Notes: generated by a model from the letters alone, not told the origin. 63,936 nucleotides of DNA from an uncultured Clostridia bacterium (GCA_945873955.1 CAMCFA010000009.1:1-63936), one strand, 5' to 3'; counted from the stretch's first letter, positions 49,774 through 58,858 are shown. Numbers and translations: made by a program.

Positions 49774-52176
49774 TTAATCCGAATAACTGTTGACTTGGAA
49801 CGTTACCTCCACCACGTTGCCGAGGTACGCGTCCGTGCCGCCCAGCGGGTACTGCGCCGACGCCGTGGCGTTCGCATTGTCCGCCGCACCGCCGGATATC
49901 TTGATATTGAAGCCTGCGTTGACTATCGCTTCGTTCGCCTGCGAAACCGTCATTCCGGTCACGTCCGGTATCACGCCGGACTCCAGCTTCACGTCGCTGC
50001 CGATATACAATACCACCGTCGAGCCTTTGGGTATGCTGCTGCCGGAAGCGGGTATCTGTGTGGAGATAGTCGCGCCGCTTGTCGTATCGCCGACATACCG
50101 CACCTCAAAGTTCTCGGATATCAGTCTTGCTTCTGCACGCTGAGGTTCCATTCCGAGAACATACGGCACTGCCGCGTCCATTTTGGCAAGCTCCTCCGCG
50201 GTGTAGGTCGGGTAAATGCCGAGGTGGGGAAGACCCTCTTTCAGCACCGCCGATACTACCGGCGCAGCAACGGCGCTTCCGTAGTACTGCGTGCCTGTCG
50301 GGGTATCCGCCATTACCAGCATGACTATCTGTGGGTCGTCCGCCGGAGCAAATGCCGCAAAGGACGGAGCGTATGTCATCTTATCCACTCCGGTTTCGGC
50401 AAGCAGCTTGTTTCTCTCATCGATCTTCTCGGTCGTACCGGACTTGCCGCCGATACGGTAGCCGTTGATGTAAGCGTTGCTGCCGCCGTTGGTGTTTACG
50501 ACGTTCTCCAGTATTTCGCGCATCTGCGCAGAGGTTTCCTCGGAGATGACCTGCCGCTTTATCTGTGTTTCGGTGGTCTTGACTACGTTTCCGTCCGCGT
50601 CAAGCACCTTGTCAACAACATACGGAGTAACAAGATAGCCGCCGTTCACAATAGCGGACAGCGCTGTCGCCATCTGAAGCGGAGTTACCTTGTTGGTCTG
50701 ACCGAAGCTTGAAGAAGCAAGCTCCACCGGTCCCATTCGTGAGCGCGGGACGTACAAGCTGCCGGACTCGCCGGGGAGGTCTATGCCCGTCGGCTCGGTG
50801 AAGCCGAACGCTTCAAAGTAGTCGCAGAACTTATCCGCGCCCAGCCGCTGCCCTATCTGGATAAAGCTGGGGTTGCAGGACTTTGTGACAGCCTCCTGCA
50901 ATGTAAGCGTGCCGTGTGCGTAGCTTGCCCAGCACTTTATCCTTGTTCCCGCAACTACCTCCACTTGGTTGCAGACGAAGGTGGACTCCTTAGAAACCAC
51001 CTCTTCTTCAAGCGCGCTGGCGCAGGTGACGGTCTTGAATACCGAACCGGGGTAGTACAGCTCTGTGATAGCCTTGTTCTTCCACTGCTGCTCACGCAGG
51101 GCGGCTTCCTTTTCGTCAAGCTCTTCCTCGGTAGCGCCGGCGGCTTTCATTTCCTCCAGCAGCTGCAGGTCGTAGCTGCTTTTCAGCTCCGACGGGCTGT
51201 TAAGGTCGAAGCTGGGCGCCGTAGCCATAGCAAGCACCGCTCCGGTGTTGCAGTTCATGATTATGCCGCAGGCGCGGTTTACTACTTGGTGCTGTGACAC
51301 GCACAGCTCAAGGTTTTTCTCAAGATAATGCTGCAATACCTCGTCCAGAGTGAGCATTAAGCTGTACCCGTCCACGGCGGAGTAATACGCGTCGCTGGAA
51401 TTCTGAAGCTCCCGTCCGTCCGCCGAAACGGCATATACCGCCTTTCCGTCCGTGCCGCTGAGGTAGTCGTCATAGTACGCTTCAAGCCCGTAAACGCCGT
51501 CGCCGTCAAAGTTGGTAAAGCCGATTATGTTCGACGCGAGCGAGCCGTTCGGGTAGTACCGCTTGGACGTGGGCCAGAGGTAGATATCGTCGGAGTTCAG
51601 ACCGTTTTCGTTCATGAACGCAGTTACCTCGTTCGCTTCCGGCTTCTCCACCTTGCGCTGGACTATGTAGTACTGGTTATTGTAATCTGTGCAGGCGGTC
51701 TTTATCTTCTCATAGTCCGCCCCAAGGATCTCTGAAAGTCCCCGGGCGATAAGCTCCGCGCGCTCAACATACGGCTCGGGAGTTTCACCCTTCTCTATCA
51801 TCTTCTTTGCCTCTTTGTCGTAGGCTTCCTTAGCCTTGACATTGGCGTTTTCAATGTTGTGCGGGGAGATAGTGATGTCCCACACGGTGGAGCTTTGCGC
51901 CAGCACTGTGCCGTTGGCGTCGTAGATAGAGCCGCGGTTGGCTTTTATAACAACGTAGGAAAGCTGCTGGTCGGTCGCCAGCATACGCCACTTGTCGCCG
52001 TCAAGTATCGAATATTTCAGCAGATACGAGCCGACATACACGGAAAACAGCACGATAAATCCGAGGATAATGAGCTGCTTAGTGTTGGAGCTGAATACGC
52101 GGGGCTTTTCAGCGCTGCGCTCCTCCATCTCCTTTATTTCCTCTCCCATTGCTTTGAGAACTTTTTTTACCTTCAT
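49774..52176 (-). CDS. Class B penicillin-binding protein with PASTA domains (SpoVD/PBP2-type, FtsI role)
   Basis: An 800-residue bitopic transpeptidase. A short cytoplasmic start and a membrane helix near 40-60 (LIILGFIVLFSVYVGSYLL) precede a dimerisation domain. The transpeptidase domain follows: PGSVFKTV with the active Ser-Lys, KSCNPSFI (SxN) and GKSGTTEKI (KTG-like KSG). Two C-terminal PASTA-like domains (IPKGSTVVLYIG; VIPDVTGMTVSQANEAI) close it. The neighbours identify it as the septal PBP partner of FtsW; SpoVD-type PBPs occupy the same slot in spore formers. The start at 52176 follows a GGGGGGATC site; a TTG start six codons earlier is less likely. Confidence 0.93.
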   Translation of the reverse strand: MKVKKVLKAMGEEIKEMEERSAEKPRVFSSNTKQLIILGFIVLFSVYVGSYLLKYSILDGDKWRMLATDQQLSYVVIKANRGSIYDANGTVLAQSSTVWDITISPHNIENANVKAKEAYDKEAKKMIEKGETPEPYVERAELIARGLSEILGADYEKIKTACTDYNNQYYIVQRKVEKPEANEVTAFMNENGLNSDDIYLWPTSKRYYPNGSLASNIIGFTNFDGDGVYGLEAYYDDYLSGTDGKAVYAVSADGRELQNSSDAYYSAVDGYSLMLTLDEVLQHYLEKNLELCVSQHQVVNRACGIIMNCNTGAVLAMATAPSFDLNSPSELKSSYDLQLLEEMKAAGATEEELDEKEAALREQQWKNKAITELYYPGSVFKTVTCASALEEEVVSKESTFVCNQVEVVAGTRIKCWASYAHGTLTLQEAVTKSCNPSFIQIGQRLGADKFCDYFEAFGFTEPTGIDLPGESGSLYVPRSRMGPVELASSSFGQTNKVTPLQMATALSAIVNGGYLVTPYVVDKVLDADGNVVKTTETQIKRQVISEETSAQMREILENVVNTNGGSNAYINGYRIGGKSGTTEKIDERNKLLAETGVDKMTYAPSFAAFAPADDPQIVMLVMADTPTGTQYYGSAVAAPVVSAVLKEGLPHLGIYPTYTAEELAKMDAAVPYVLGMEPQRAEARLISENFEVRYVGDTTSGATISTQIPASGSSIPKGSTVVLYIGSDVKLESGVIPDVTGMTVSQANEAIVNAGFNIKISGGAADNANATASAQYPLGGTDAYLGNVVEVTFQVNSYSD

Positions 52177-52386
52177 TCCGTTGGATCCCCCCAAACAGCG
52201 TTATCCGGACCCGCACAGCAAACTGTTGATCCTGCTATACTGCATATAAAAGAAAAAACAAAGCCGACTATGACGGCTGCGCAGCCACGACGCACAGCGC
52301 ATTATAAGCCGACCTTGCTCAATAAATCCGTTGCCGGCAGAGTATAGGGCGCAGACAGCAAGTCCGCTCACCTCTATATTATGCCA

Positions 52387-52896
52387 TCAGAAACCAATGT
52401 ATTCCAGCAAATCACCGAACCAGTCTGCGATGGCGCTGAAAATACTTCCGCCGCCGTCGGGGCTTACCTCAATAAGGCTTTCGGTGTTCACATCAAGATA
52501 GTTTATCTGGGAATTAGTGACCTTCGCCATGCCAAGCTGGTCAGAGGCGTACTCCTCGATATAGCCGATGTTCGCCTTGCTGTCAAGCCTGCTCTGGAGC
52601 AGCGCGTTCTGATCCTGCGCCTCGGCGAGGAGCTGTTTCTGGTCGTCGACCTTTCTCGCGATATCATCTACCCGCGTGTTCTGGACGTTCACCGCCCAGA
52701 GCGCACCGAATACCACCGCCGCGCACATTATGAGCCGGAGCTTCGAGCCGCTGCGAGATACCGAGTGCTTATTCATTTTTATCTCTCTCGCCCTGCGCTC
52801 CCTGTCCTTTTCCCTTTCCTCCTGCTGTCTGCGGGCGGTGTTTTCGTAAAGGGAAAGATCATACGCAAGGTTTGACCTGTCAACTTCGGGAAGCAT
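52387..52896 (-). CDS. FtsL-like septum protein
   Basis: A 169-residue bitopic protein. A charged cytoplasmic N-terminus (RRQQEEREKDRERRAREIK) precedes a membrane helix (LIMCAAVVFGALWAVNV) and a coiled coil (KVDDQKQLLAEAQDQNALLQSRL). The closing YIEEYASDQLGMAKV motif is typical of FtsL/DivIC proteins. Position between rsmH and the PBP gene is the usual ftsL place. It would tie FtsQ to FtsW/PBP. A 210-bp gap to the PBP gene holds only scattered short palindromes and no promoter I can defend. Confidence 0.85.
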   Translation of the reverse strand: MLPEVDRSNLAYDLSLYENTARRQQEEREKDRERRAREIKMNKHSVSRSGSKLRLIMCAAVVFGALWAVNVQNTRVDDIARKVDDQKQLLAEAQDQNALLQSRLDSKANIGYIEEYASDQLGMAKVTNSQINYLDVNTESLIEVSPDGGGSIFSAIADWFGDLLEYIGF

Positions 52897-52947
52897 CAGC
52901 TCACCCTCCTTTGTGCTCCGTTCTTTTGTGCAAGTGCTTACGTCCCG

Positions 52948-53889
52948 TCAGTCCTCAAAGGGGCTGCTGCGGATCTTCTCTATTATCCTTAGCTTCGCGC
53001 TGCGGCTGCGGGGGTTGTTTTCCAGCTCCTGCGGACTTGCCGTGATCGGCTTTTTCACGCAAAGCTCACCCATAGGCTTTCTGCCGCATACGCACACCGG
53101 GAACTCCGGCGGGCAGGTACACCCGGTGCAGAATTCCTTGAAGCGGTTTTTTACTATCCTGTCCTCCAGCGAATGGAACGTGATCACCGACATTCTGCCG
53201 CCGACCTTGAGCGCCTCGAACCCGTCGGTGAGCGCCCTGTCCAGCACGTCCAGCTCATGATTGACCTCTATCCGTATCGCCTGGAAGCTCTTTCGGCAGG
53301 GATTTTTCTCCCTGCGGTACGCCGCCGGTACGCTCGCCTTTATTATCTCCGCAAGCTGTCCGGTGGTTTCTATCGGGGCGGATAGCCGGGCGTTTACTAT
53401 GCCTCTTGCGATCTTGTTCCCGAATTTTTCTTCGCCGTAGTCGAACAATATCCGGGCGAGTTCCCCCTCGCCGTATTCGTTCACCACGTCACGGGCGGAA
53501 AGTCCCTCTCCGCTCATTCTCATGTCCAGCGGCGCGTCGTTATGAAACGAAAACCCGCGCTCCGCCGTGTCAAGCTGGTGCGAGGATACCCCTAAATCGG
53601 CAATAATGCCGTCGAGAGCCGTTACCCCCAGCTCCGCCAGCACCGATTTTATCTCGCAGAAGTTTCTCCGAACAAATGTGACCGGATAACCCTTTAACCG
53701 CTCCCCAGCGGCTTCCAGAGCCTCACGGTCCTGATCGAAGCAAATAAGCCTGCCGCCGTCCAGCCGTTTTGCAAGTTCAAGGCTGTGACCGCCGCCGCCT
53801 GTGGTGAGATCCGCGTAAACGCCCTTTGGGTCTGAGAACGCGCCGTCCACCGTTTCTTTAAGCAGCACCGAAACATGTGAAAATTCCAT
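52948..53889 (-). CDS. rsmH: 16S rRNA m4C1402 methyltransferase RsmH (MraW)
   Basis: A 313-residue SAM-dependent methyltransferase: HVSVLLKETVDG, the SAM motif ADLTTGGGGHSLELAKRL, DGIIADLGVSSHQLDTAERGFSF in parts, then ARILFDYGEEKFGNKIARGIV, FQAIRIEVNHEL and SFHSLEDRIVK. It methylates N4 of C1402 in 16S rRNA. The correct ATG at 53889 overlaps the mraZ stop by one base (TGATG). A longer open frame from 54087 is antisense-free readthrough over mraZ and is not real. Confidence 0.96.
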   Translation of the reverse strand: MEFSHVSVLLKETVDGAFSDPKGVYADLTTGGGGHSLELAKRLDGGRLICFDQDREALEAAGERLKGYPVTFVRRNFCEIKSVLAELGVTALDGIIADLGVSSHQLDTAERGFSFHNDAPLDMRMSGEGLSARDVVNEYGEGELARILFDYGEEKFGNKIARGIVNARLSAPIETTGQLAEIIKASVPAAYRREKNPCRKSFQAIRIEVNHELDVLDRALTDGFEALKVGGRMSVITFHSLEDRIVKNRFKEFCTGCTCPPEFPVCVCGRKPMGELCVKKPITASPQELENNPRSRSAKLRIIEKIRSSPFED

Positions 53890-54308
53890 CAGATACCGAT
53901 CTCCTCGGCAAGGGCGGCAATATCCTCTGCGGATACGCTGTCTGTGTACGCCTTGTACGCCGCCTTGTCCCAGATTTCCGCGTGGTCGTCCATTCCAACG
54001 ACGACAACTTCGGAGGTAAGCCCTGCGTAGGCTCTCAGCGCCGGAGCAATGGCTATTCTGCCCTGCTTGTCCGGCTCTGCCTCGCACGCGCCGCCGAACA
54101 GGAAGCGCTCGATAGGCAGCCTTACCTTCTGCGGCTTGCCCTTCAGGCTCTCCCGGAGGTCGTTCCAGCTTTGCTCGGTGTGTACTGTCAGGCAGGGTTC
54201 ACCGATCGTCTTGGAAATAAAGAAATGCTCTCCCAGCTCCTCGCGGAGCTTCGCCGGGAAGTTCATGCGCCCTTTTGCGTCTATGGTGTGCTCGAACTCG
54301 CCGTACAT
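53889..54308 (-). CDS. mraZ: Transcriptional regulator/division protein MraZ
   Basis: A 139-residue protein with two AbrB-like swapped-hairpin halves: YGEFEHTIDAKGRMNFPAKLRE and KQGRIAIAPALRAYAGL. MraZ binds 10-bp-spaced boxes in its own promoter and represses the dcw cluster, and such boxes are present upstream (54461-54500). The start at 54308 follows GGAAGGGGGG; the in-frame TTG six codons earlier lies in that site. It overlaps rsmH by one base and heads the division cluster. Confidence 0.95.
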   Translation of the reverse strand: MYGEFEHTIDAKGRMNFPAKLREELGEHFFISKTIGEPCLTVHTEQSWNDLRESLKGKPQKVRLPIERFLFGGACEAEPDKQGRIAIAPALRAYAGLTSEVVVVGMDDHAEIWDKAAYKAYTDSVSAEDIAALAEEIGI

Positions 54309-54460
54309 TTCTTTCCCCCCTTCCAAAACGAAAGTCCCCTGTGAACCTGCCTTTCCGCCCTCCTCGGGCGGCTGATCCCGTAGATTTTGTAATATATTTC
54401 CCCAGTAAAAAAATGTTATTCGGGCAGGCAGAAGTTTCGTTCAGTGGGTATTCAATTAAT

Positions 54461-54533
54461 TTTTAACCACTTTAGTGAAAACTTCACCACTTTCACCCAC
54501 AATTAGTATACACCGAATTTATATTTTTTGCAA
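54461..54533 (-). promoter_or_regulatory. mraZ promoter with MraZ-box-like direct repeats
   Basis: On the minus strand TTGCAA (54528-54533) and TATACT (54505-54510) are 17 bp apart. Immediately downstream, GTGGGTGAAA, GTGGTGAAGT and GTGGTTAAAA lie at 54491-54500, 54481-54490 and 54461-54470, in a strict 10-bp register with one empty slot. This matches autorepressor MraZ boxes. Confidence 0.8.
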
Positions 54534-54597
54534 GAGTTAGAGGCGAGTTTTTAACAAAAATAAAAAATAAAGTTTTGTTCATATTTTTGTGCAATTT

Positions 54598-54630
54598 ACA
54601 CAAAAAAGAAGCCTGTACAAAACAGGCTTC
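54598..54630 (-). terminator. Terminator of the polyamine operon
   Basis: On the minus strand GAAGCCTGT-TTTGT-ACAGGCTTC is followed by TTTTTTG. It lies 220 bp after the DUF554 stop, so that transcript has a long 3' tail. Confidence 0.9.
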
Positions 54631-54851
54631 GCGGCAATATTTCGTTAAAAATCACAATATCTTGACTCGATTTAAGATATTTCAACAACATTTTGTGGGT
54701 TTGGTTGAAATCTTCCGCTGATATCCGTGGAGTTTTCAACCGTCGGTAAATTATTCCTTATCTCCCGCTGATTCGTGGGTCTGCGCGGTTTTCATTCAAT
54801 TTGTAACCGAAAAAATGTGTGACAGCGCCCGTACATGATCCCGGAGTCCCA
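54631..54851 (-). other. Structured, non-coding 3' region before the polyamine-operon terminator
   Basis: There is no plausible gene. The minus strand can fold GGTTGAAAA..TTTCAACC, and contains two imperfect copies of ATCAGCGGRAGAT about 50 bp apart, each with CCACGRAT-like sequence upstream. It could be a 3'-UTR element or an independent small RNA sharing the terminator; no promoter was identified. Confidence 0.35.
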
Positions 54852-55577
54852 TCAAAACCACGGCAGATACGCGCACGCCACCGCGAACACTATCGCCGGC
54901 AGGAAATTTGCCACCTTGACCTTCTTCCCCCAGACGAGATTCACTCCCACGCAGAAAATGAGTATCGACCCCACCAGCGACAGGTTAGCAAGCGCAGGTT
55001 CGGTCATTATCGGCTCGATCAGGCGGGAGAGCGCGGTTATCACGCCTTGAAAGATGATCACTGGAATTGCTGAGAATATACAGCCCTTTCCCTTTGCGGC
55101 GGTCATTATCATCACGATGATAAGGTCAAGCACCGCCTTTGCCGTGAGGGTGGAATAGTCCCCGTAGATACCGTCCTGTATCGCTCCGACCACCGCCATT
55201 GCGCCGATACAAACCGTCAGCGACGCATTCACGAAGCCGTCCACGAAGCCGCCGTCGCCCTCGCTGTGGGTGATCTTTCTGAGCCAGCCGCTGAAACGCT
55301 CCAGCCCGGCTTCAATGTTGATAAGCTCGCCCACCAGCGCGCCCAGCACGATACTCGCGATCACCATCATAGTGCCGCCGCTTGAAAGAGCGCCGCTCTC
55401 CTGCGCGGTCAGCATGTGCTCCATAGCCCCGGCTATCCCCAGAAAGATAACGCAGATACCGCAGGCGCAGGTCATGGTTTCCTGCATACGCGGCTTGATG
55501 AGCTTCCCGAACAGCAGTCCGGCAATTCCGCCGATAATTATTCCCGCGGCATTTATTAATGTGCCAAGTCCCGGCAT
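54852..55577 (-). CDS. DUF554-family membrane protein
   Basis: A 241-residue polytopic protein with seven or eight hydrophobic segments. DUF554 features include GTLINAAGIIIGGIAGLLFG at the start, CACGICVIFLGIAGAM, GGTMMVIASIVLGALVGELINIE, DGFVNASLTVCIGAMAVVGAIQDG and a C-terminal VNLVWGKKVKVANFLPA. Members are putative transporters; several occur beside polyamine genes. Here it is last in the operon, 15 bp after nspC, so export or uptake linked to polyamines is a reasonable inference but unproven. Confidence 0.85.
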   Translation of the reverse strand: MPGLGTLINAAGIIIGGIAGLLFGKLIKPRMQETMTCACGICVIFLGIAGAMEHMLTAQESGALSSGGTMMVIASIVLGALVGELINIEAGLERFSGWLRKITHSEGDGGFVDGFVNASLTVCIGAMAVVGAIQDGIYGDYSTLTAKAVLDLIIVMIMTAAKGKGCIFSAIPVIIFQGVITALSRLIEPIMTEPALANLSLVGSILIFCVGVNLVWGKKVKVANFLPAIVFAVACAYLPWF

Positions 55578-55592
55578 TATCTCGCTCCCTTT

Positions 55593-56744
55593 TTATGATA
55601 ATCTGCCCTTGAAGTCCTCATACCCGAACTTCTTCACAAGCTGAATTTCGCCGTTTTCTTTCAGAATATAAATGGACGGCAGCGGCATTCCGTTGAATGT
55701 GTTGTTTTTGCACATGGAATATATCGCCATATCGCAGAACACCAGCCTTTCCCCGCTTTCCAGCGGCTTATCGAAGGAATAGTCCCCGATAATGTCCCCG
55801 GCAAGGCAGGTGTTTCCGCCCAGACGGTAGGTATACGACTTCTCGCCGGGCTTCCCGGCGCCGATAATTTCCGGGCGGTAGGGCATTTCAAGCACGTCCG
55901 GCATGTGGCAGGCGGCGGAGGCGTCGGTTATCGCGATATCGCAGCCGTTCGCGAACGTGTCAAGCACTGTCGTCACCAGCCAGCCGGCGTTCAGCGCGAC
56001 AGCCTCGCCGGGTTCGAGGTACACCTCCAGCCCGTATTTCTCCTTTATCCGCTTCACGCAGGAGATGAGCTTCGCGACATTGTAGCCGGGGCGGGTAATG
56101 TGATGTCCGCCGCCGAAATTCAGCCACTTTATCCTGTCGAACATGAACCCGAACTTCTCCTCGACATGCGGCAGAGTGCGCTCCAGAACCTCCGCACCCT
56201 GCTCGCACATGGTATGGAAATGAAGCCCGTCTATCCCCTCGTACAGCGCCGGGTCGGCGTTGAAGCGCTCCAGCGTTGTCCCCAGACGCGACCCGGTGAA
56301 GCAGGGGTTGTAGATGTCGGTGTCTATCTCGCTGTACTCCGGGTTTATGCGTATTCCCGCCTGAATATAGCGGTCGCTAGCCCGCACCTTGTCGCGGTAT
56401 TTCGCCCACTGCTGCGGGGAATTGAACACAATGTGGTCGCATATTTTCAGCAGCTCGTCCATGTCGCTTTCCGGGTACGCCGGGGAGAAAACGTGGTTCT
56501 CCCTGCCGAACGGCTCAGCCATTTTCTCGTACGCCAGCCGTGCCTCGTAAATTCCGCTGGCGGTGCAGCCGTCCAGATACTCCGCGATAAGCGGGTAGCA
56601 GGAGAACGCTGAAAAAGCTTTCTGCGCAAGCAGTATCTTGCAGCCTGCCTTTTCCCGGACGTATTTCAGCAGTTCAAGGTTCTTGCGGAGCTGCTTTTCG
56701 TCTATGACGTAGCAGGGGGTGTCAACTTTGGTTATCCAGTTCAT
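55593..56744 (-). CDS. nspC: Carboxynorspermidine/carboxyspermidine decarboxylase
   Basis: A 383-residue fold-III PLP decarboxylase. VDTPCYVIDEKQL opens the barrel and LAQKAFSAF carries the PLP lysine (about 42). Further motifs are NPEYSEIDTDIYNPC, LHFHTMCEQGAE, LNFGGGHHI and the C-terminal CLAGD motif (GGNTCLAGDIIGDYSF) with the catalytic Cys. It decarboxylates carboxyspermidine (or carboxynorspermidine) to spermidine (norspermidine), acting after the CASDH gene of the same operon. It is separated from CASDH by four small genes. The neighbouring DUF554 gene follows after 15 bp. Confidence 0.93.
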   Translation of the reverse strand: MNWITKVDTPCYVIDEKQLRKNLELLKYVREKAGCKILLAQKAFSAFSCYPLIAEYLDGCTASGIYEARLAYEKMAEPFGRENHVFSPAYPESDMDELLKICDHIVFNSPQQWAKYRDKVRASDRYIQAGIRINPEYSEIDTDIYNPCFTGSRLGTTLERFNADPALYEGIDGLHFHTMCEQGAEVLERTLPHVEEKFGFMFDRIKWLNFGGGHHITRPGYNVAKLISCVKRIKEKYGLEVYLEPGEAVALNAGWLVTTVLDTFANGCDIAITDASAACHMPDVLEMPYRPEIIGAGKPGEKSYTYRLGGNTCLAGDIIGDYSFDKPLESGERLVFCDMAIYSMCKNNTFNGMPLPSIYILKENGEIQLVKKFGYEDFKGRLS

Positions 56745-56753
56745 GTCCGCTCC

Positions 56754-57188
56754 TTATTCAACAGTAAAGGAAGTCCACGGCATTCTGTTGTACTCCATTA
56801 TATCCGTGGATTTCTTCATGCCGAGCTTTTCATAGAAAGGAATTGCATCTTCGTTGGCGCAGGTGTACATGACTATCTCGTCCTCGCCGCCGGCAATCTC
56901 AAGCGCCTTTTGGATAAGCTGACTGCCGATTCCCTGTCCGGTCATGCTGCGAATAACTCCCAAATCGGTGATAAACAGCCAGTACGCGAAATCTGTTATC
57001 CCGAAACACACGCCGACTACTTCGCCCTGCTCGCTCCGGGCGACAAGGCTTATTGAAACATTTTGCACCAGCCGCTCTATTCGGTTATTGAAATTTTCCT
57101 TTGGGTACTGCGAACCTAAGTCGGTGTTTTTCAGAAATTCCATGTACTCCGCCGCATTCAATCTTTCTGGTCGTATGGTGACATTCAT
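56754..57188 (-). CDS. GNAT-family N-acetyltransferase
   Basis: A 144-residue acetyltransferase. The GNAT core is visible: VGVCFGITDFAYWLFITDLGV, the acetyl-CoA loop RSMTGQGIGSQLIQKAL and FYEKLGMKKS near the end. The substrate is unknown; location 9 bp upstream of nspC within the polyamine operon makes a polyamine or amine substrate plausible, but GNATs of this size are too diverse to say. RBS GGAGGGAAACC precedes the ATG. Confidence 0.82.
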   Translation of the reverse strand: MNVTIRPERLNAAEYMEFLKNTDLGSQYPKENFNNRIERLVQNVSISLVARSEQGEVVGVCFGITDFAYWLFITDLGVIRSMTGQGIGSQLIQKALEIAGGEDEIVMYTCANEDAIPFYEKLGMKKSTDIMEYNRMPWTSFTVE

Positions 57189-57219
57189 ACTGGTTTCCCT
57201 CCTGTCATTTTGCCCAGTT

Positions 57220-57630
57220 CTATATCGCTTTTATCATGAATAGCTCCATTGGCTGAGCATATCTCGGAATATCTATAACAAGCCCGCCGCAGTCCTTATA
57301 TCCCAGCTTTCTGTAAAAGTGCTGTGCATTTTCGTCCACTTGTGTGGAGGTCAGCAGCATTCCGAAGCCCTGTTTTTTCATGTCGGCTTCCCAGAATTCC
57401 ACCAGATTCCGCCCAAAGCCCTTGCCGCGATAGTTTTCATCAAATAAAAGCATTGTGCAAAACGGAGTGTTATCCCAGAACAGATTGTATCTCAGCAAGC
57501 CGACAGCTTTATTGTTTTCCAGCAGAACATAGCCCTGTTTATTTAGTATCTTGTTCTCAAACTCCCGCTCAGGCAGATGTCTGTCAAGGCTGAACCAGAA
57601 TTCCCTATCAGCGGACTGGACGTATATTAT
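57220..57630 (-). pseudogene. GNAT-family acetyltransferase without a normal start codon
   Basis: The 3' part (from an internal ATG at 57498) encodes a clear GNAT core: FDENYRGKGFGRNLVEFW and HFYRKLGYKDCGGL. The same frame stays open upstream and continues the protein (IIYVQSADREFWFSLDRHL, then YVLLENNKAVG) to about 57630. Upstream of these codons there is no ATG, GTG or TTG before an in-frame TAG; the position where a start is expected reads ATA. Either the start codon has mutated and the gene is dying, or initiation occurs at a rare codon. The internal ATG would give a truncated protein lacking the N-terminal strand and helices. Confidence 0.6.
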
Positions 57631-57690
57631 TTCGTGTATAGTCCCTCGCCTTCTCCCTAAAATATCCCGGTTCTACATTCTCACTTCCGA

Positions 57691-57996
57691 CTAAAAAAAA
57701 CGCTCTTGAAAAATAACCAGCTCCATTATTTCCTCTCGGGTAAACGTCATATTATCCGGTGCGACAACCCACTTTTCCTCAACATCATCAAAACGATGAA
57801 TAACAGCGATGACCCGCCCGGTGAACTCCTTCAGCGGCTCGTCCACACCGAGGACATACACGTCCTGTTCCTCGCCGTCCGGGGCGATGATTCCCTCAAC
57901 ATATCCGTAATTCACGGGGTAGTAAATATCCGGGTGATTCGGGTGGAAGCTCCCGAGAGGGCGGTCTATCGTGACTTTTATGATTTGACCTATCAT
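57691..57996 (-). CDS. Short inorganic-pyrophosphatase-like protein
   Basis: A 101-residue protein aligning with the core of soluble family I pyrophosphatases: KVTIDRPLGSFHPNHPDIYYPVNYGYVEG, then the metal-binding region DGEEQDVYVLGVDEP, and VIAVIHRFDDVEEKWVV. It is much shorter than bacterial PPases (about 170 residues), but short forms like this are widespread in Firmicutes. SpeE and SpeD chemistry does not release pyrophosphate, so the operon context does not explain it. It overlaps the upstream gene by 4 bp. Confidence 0.75.
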   Translation of the reverse strand: MIGQIIKVTIDRPLGSFHPNHPDIYYPVNYGYVEGIIAPDGEEQDVYVLGVDEPLKEFTGRVIAVIHRFDDVEEKWVVAPDNMTFTREEIMELVIFQERFF

Positions 57997-58829
57997 TTTT
58001 CCTCATCAATTTCCGGGTAAGAGAATCCCTCCACCCGTGACAAACCGGCTGATTTCCCCTCAAAGGTAAGGTCGAGGGACTCTGCGCCGCTCCGCTCCAG
58101 CAGGCTCACAAAGCGCTTTTGCTCACCGTCAGTGCCGCAGACTGAGAACGCCAGTACCTTGTCAGTTTTATTCGCAAGGTAGAGGTGGAATGTCTGCTGT
58201 GAAAGCTGCACTGTGAAAATGTTGCTTTCGTGCAGGAATTTCTTCTTCAAGCCCTGCGGCGAAAGGGTAAGCTCTGTTGTGGGAATGATCAGCGCGTCAT
58301 ATTCGTCCACCGGGACGAAGTTGCTCAGATAGAGCTTCGCCCAGACCATGCACCCAACCCAGCCAAAAAACACCGCTCCGAACAGCGCCAGCGGAACTAT
58401 GACCCACCAGAACGCAAAAAACGAGGGACCGAAAACACCCACTGCGAACAGAGGAACAACGATAATCATCATTACCAGCAAAATGTCCATCAGACCACCC
58501 GGATTGAAATTCAGCGAAAGCCGTGAGCTGCACTCCTCACAGAAGAACACAAGACGTGTATTATAAAGCCGGAATCCGTCCAAATTCAGGTTTTGTTGAA
58601 TGAAATTAGAAGAAACATAAGACGGAACGCCGCCCCTTCCGGTCACCATGTTATGCTCTCTGTGAGGATATACGGTGTATGGCATTATGCTCCATTTCGT
58701 CCTGACAGCATTATCGGCAGGAGGGTAGCCCTCAATTATATCAATTCCGTCAGCGTCGCGGTTTGACGGTGCGCGCAGCAGCAGCTTCTTCCCACAAACC
58801 GGGCATATCCGCTCGCCCTTTTTCTGCAT
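57993..58829 (-). CDS. Hypothetical zinc-ribbon membrane protein
   Basis: A 278-residue protein, family not recognised. The N-terminus has CPVCGKKL and, about 85 residues later, CEEC: together a split four-Cys zinc site. Two hydrophobic segments follow (LLVMMIIVVPLFAVGVFGPSFFAFWW and VIVPLALFGAVFFGWVGCMVW in parts), then a cytoplasmic C-terminal domain of about 110 residues (LIIPTTELTLSPQGLKKKFLHE). ATG at 58829 is 8 bp from GGAGG; a GTG overlaps that site. It is translationally coupled (4-bp overlap) to the short pyrophosphatase-like gene. Confidence 0.6.
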   Translation of the reverse strand: MQKKGERICPVCGKKLLLRAPSNRDADGIDIIEGYPPADNAVRTKWSIMPYTVYPHREHNMVTGRGGVPSYVSSNFIQQNLNLDGFRLYNTRLVFFCEECSSRLSLNFNPGGLMDILLVMMIIVVPLFAVGVFGPSFFAFWWVIVPLALFGAVFFGWVGCMVWAKLYLSNFVPVDEYDALIIPTTELTLSPQGLKKKFLHESNIFTVQLSQQTFHLYLANKTDKVLAFSVCGTDGEQKRFVSLLERSGAESLDLTFEGKSAGLSRVEGFSYPEIDEEK

Positions 58830-58858
58830 ACACCGCACCTCCAGAGTTCAGTTCAGTA

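Noticed and set aside
52948-54087. 379-residue version of RsmH
   Set aside because: The first 66 residues are translated from mraZ in another frame; the true start overlaps the mraZ stop.
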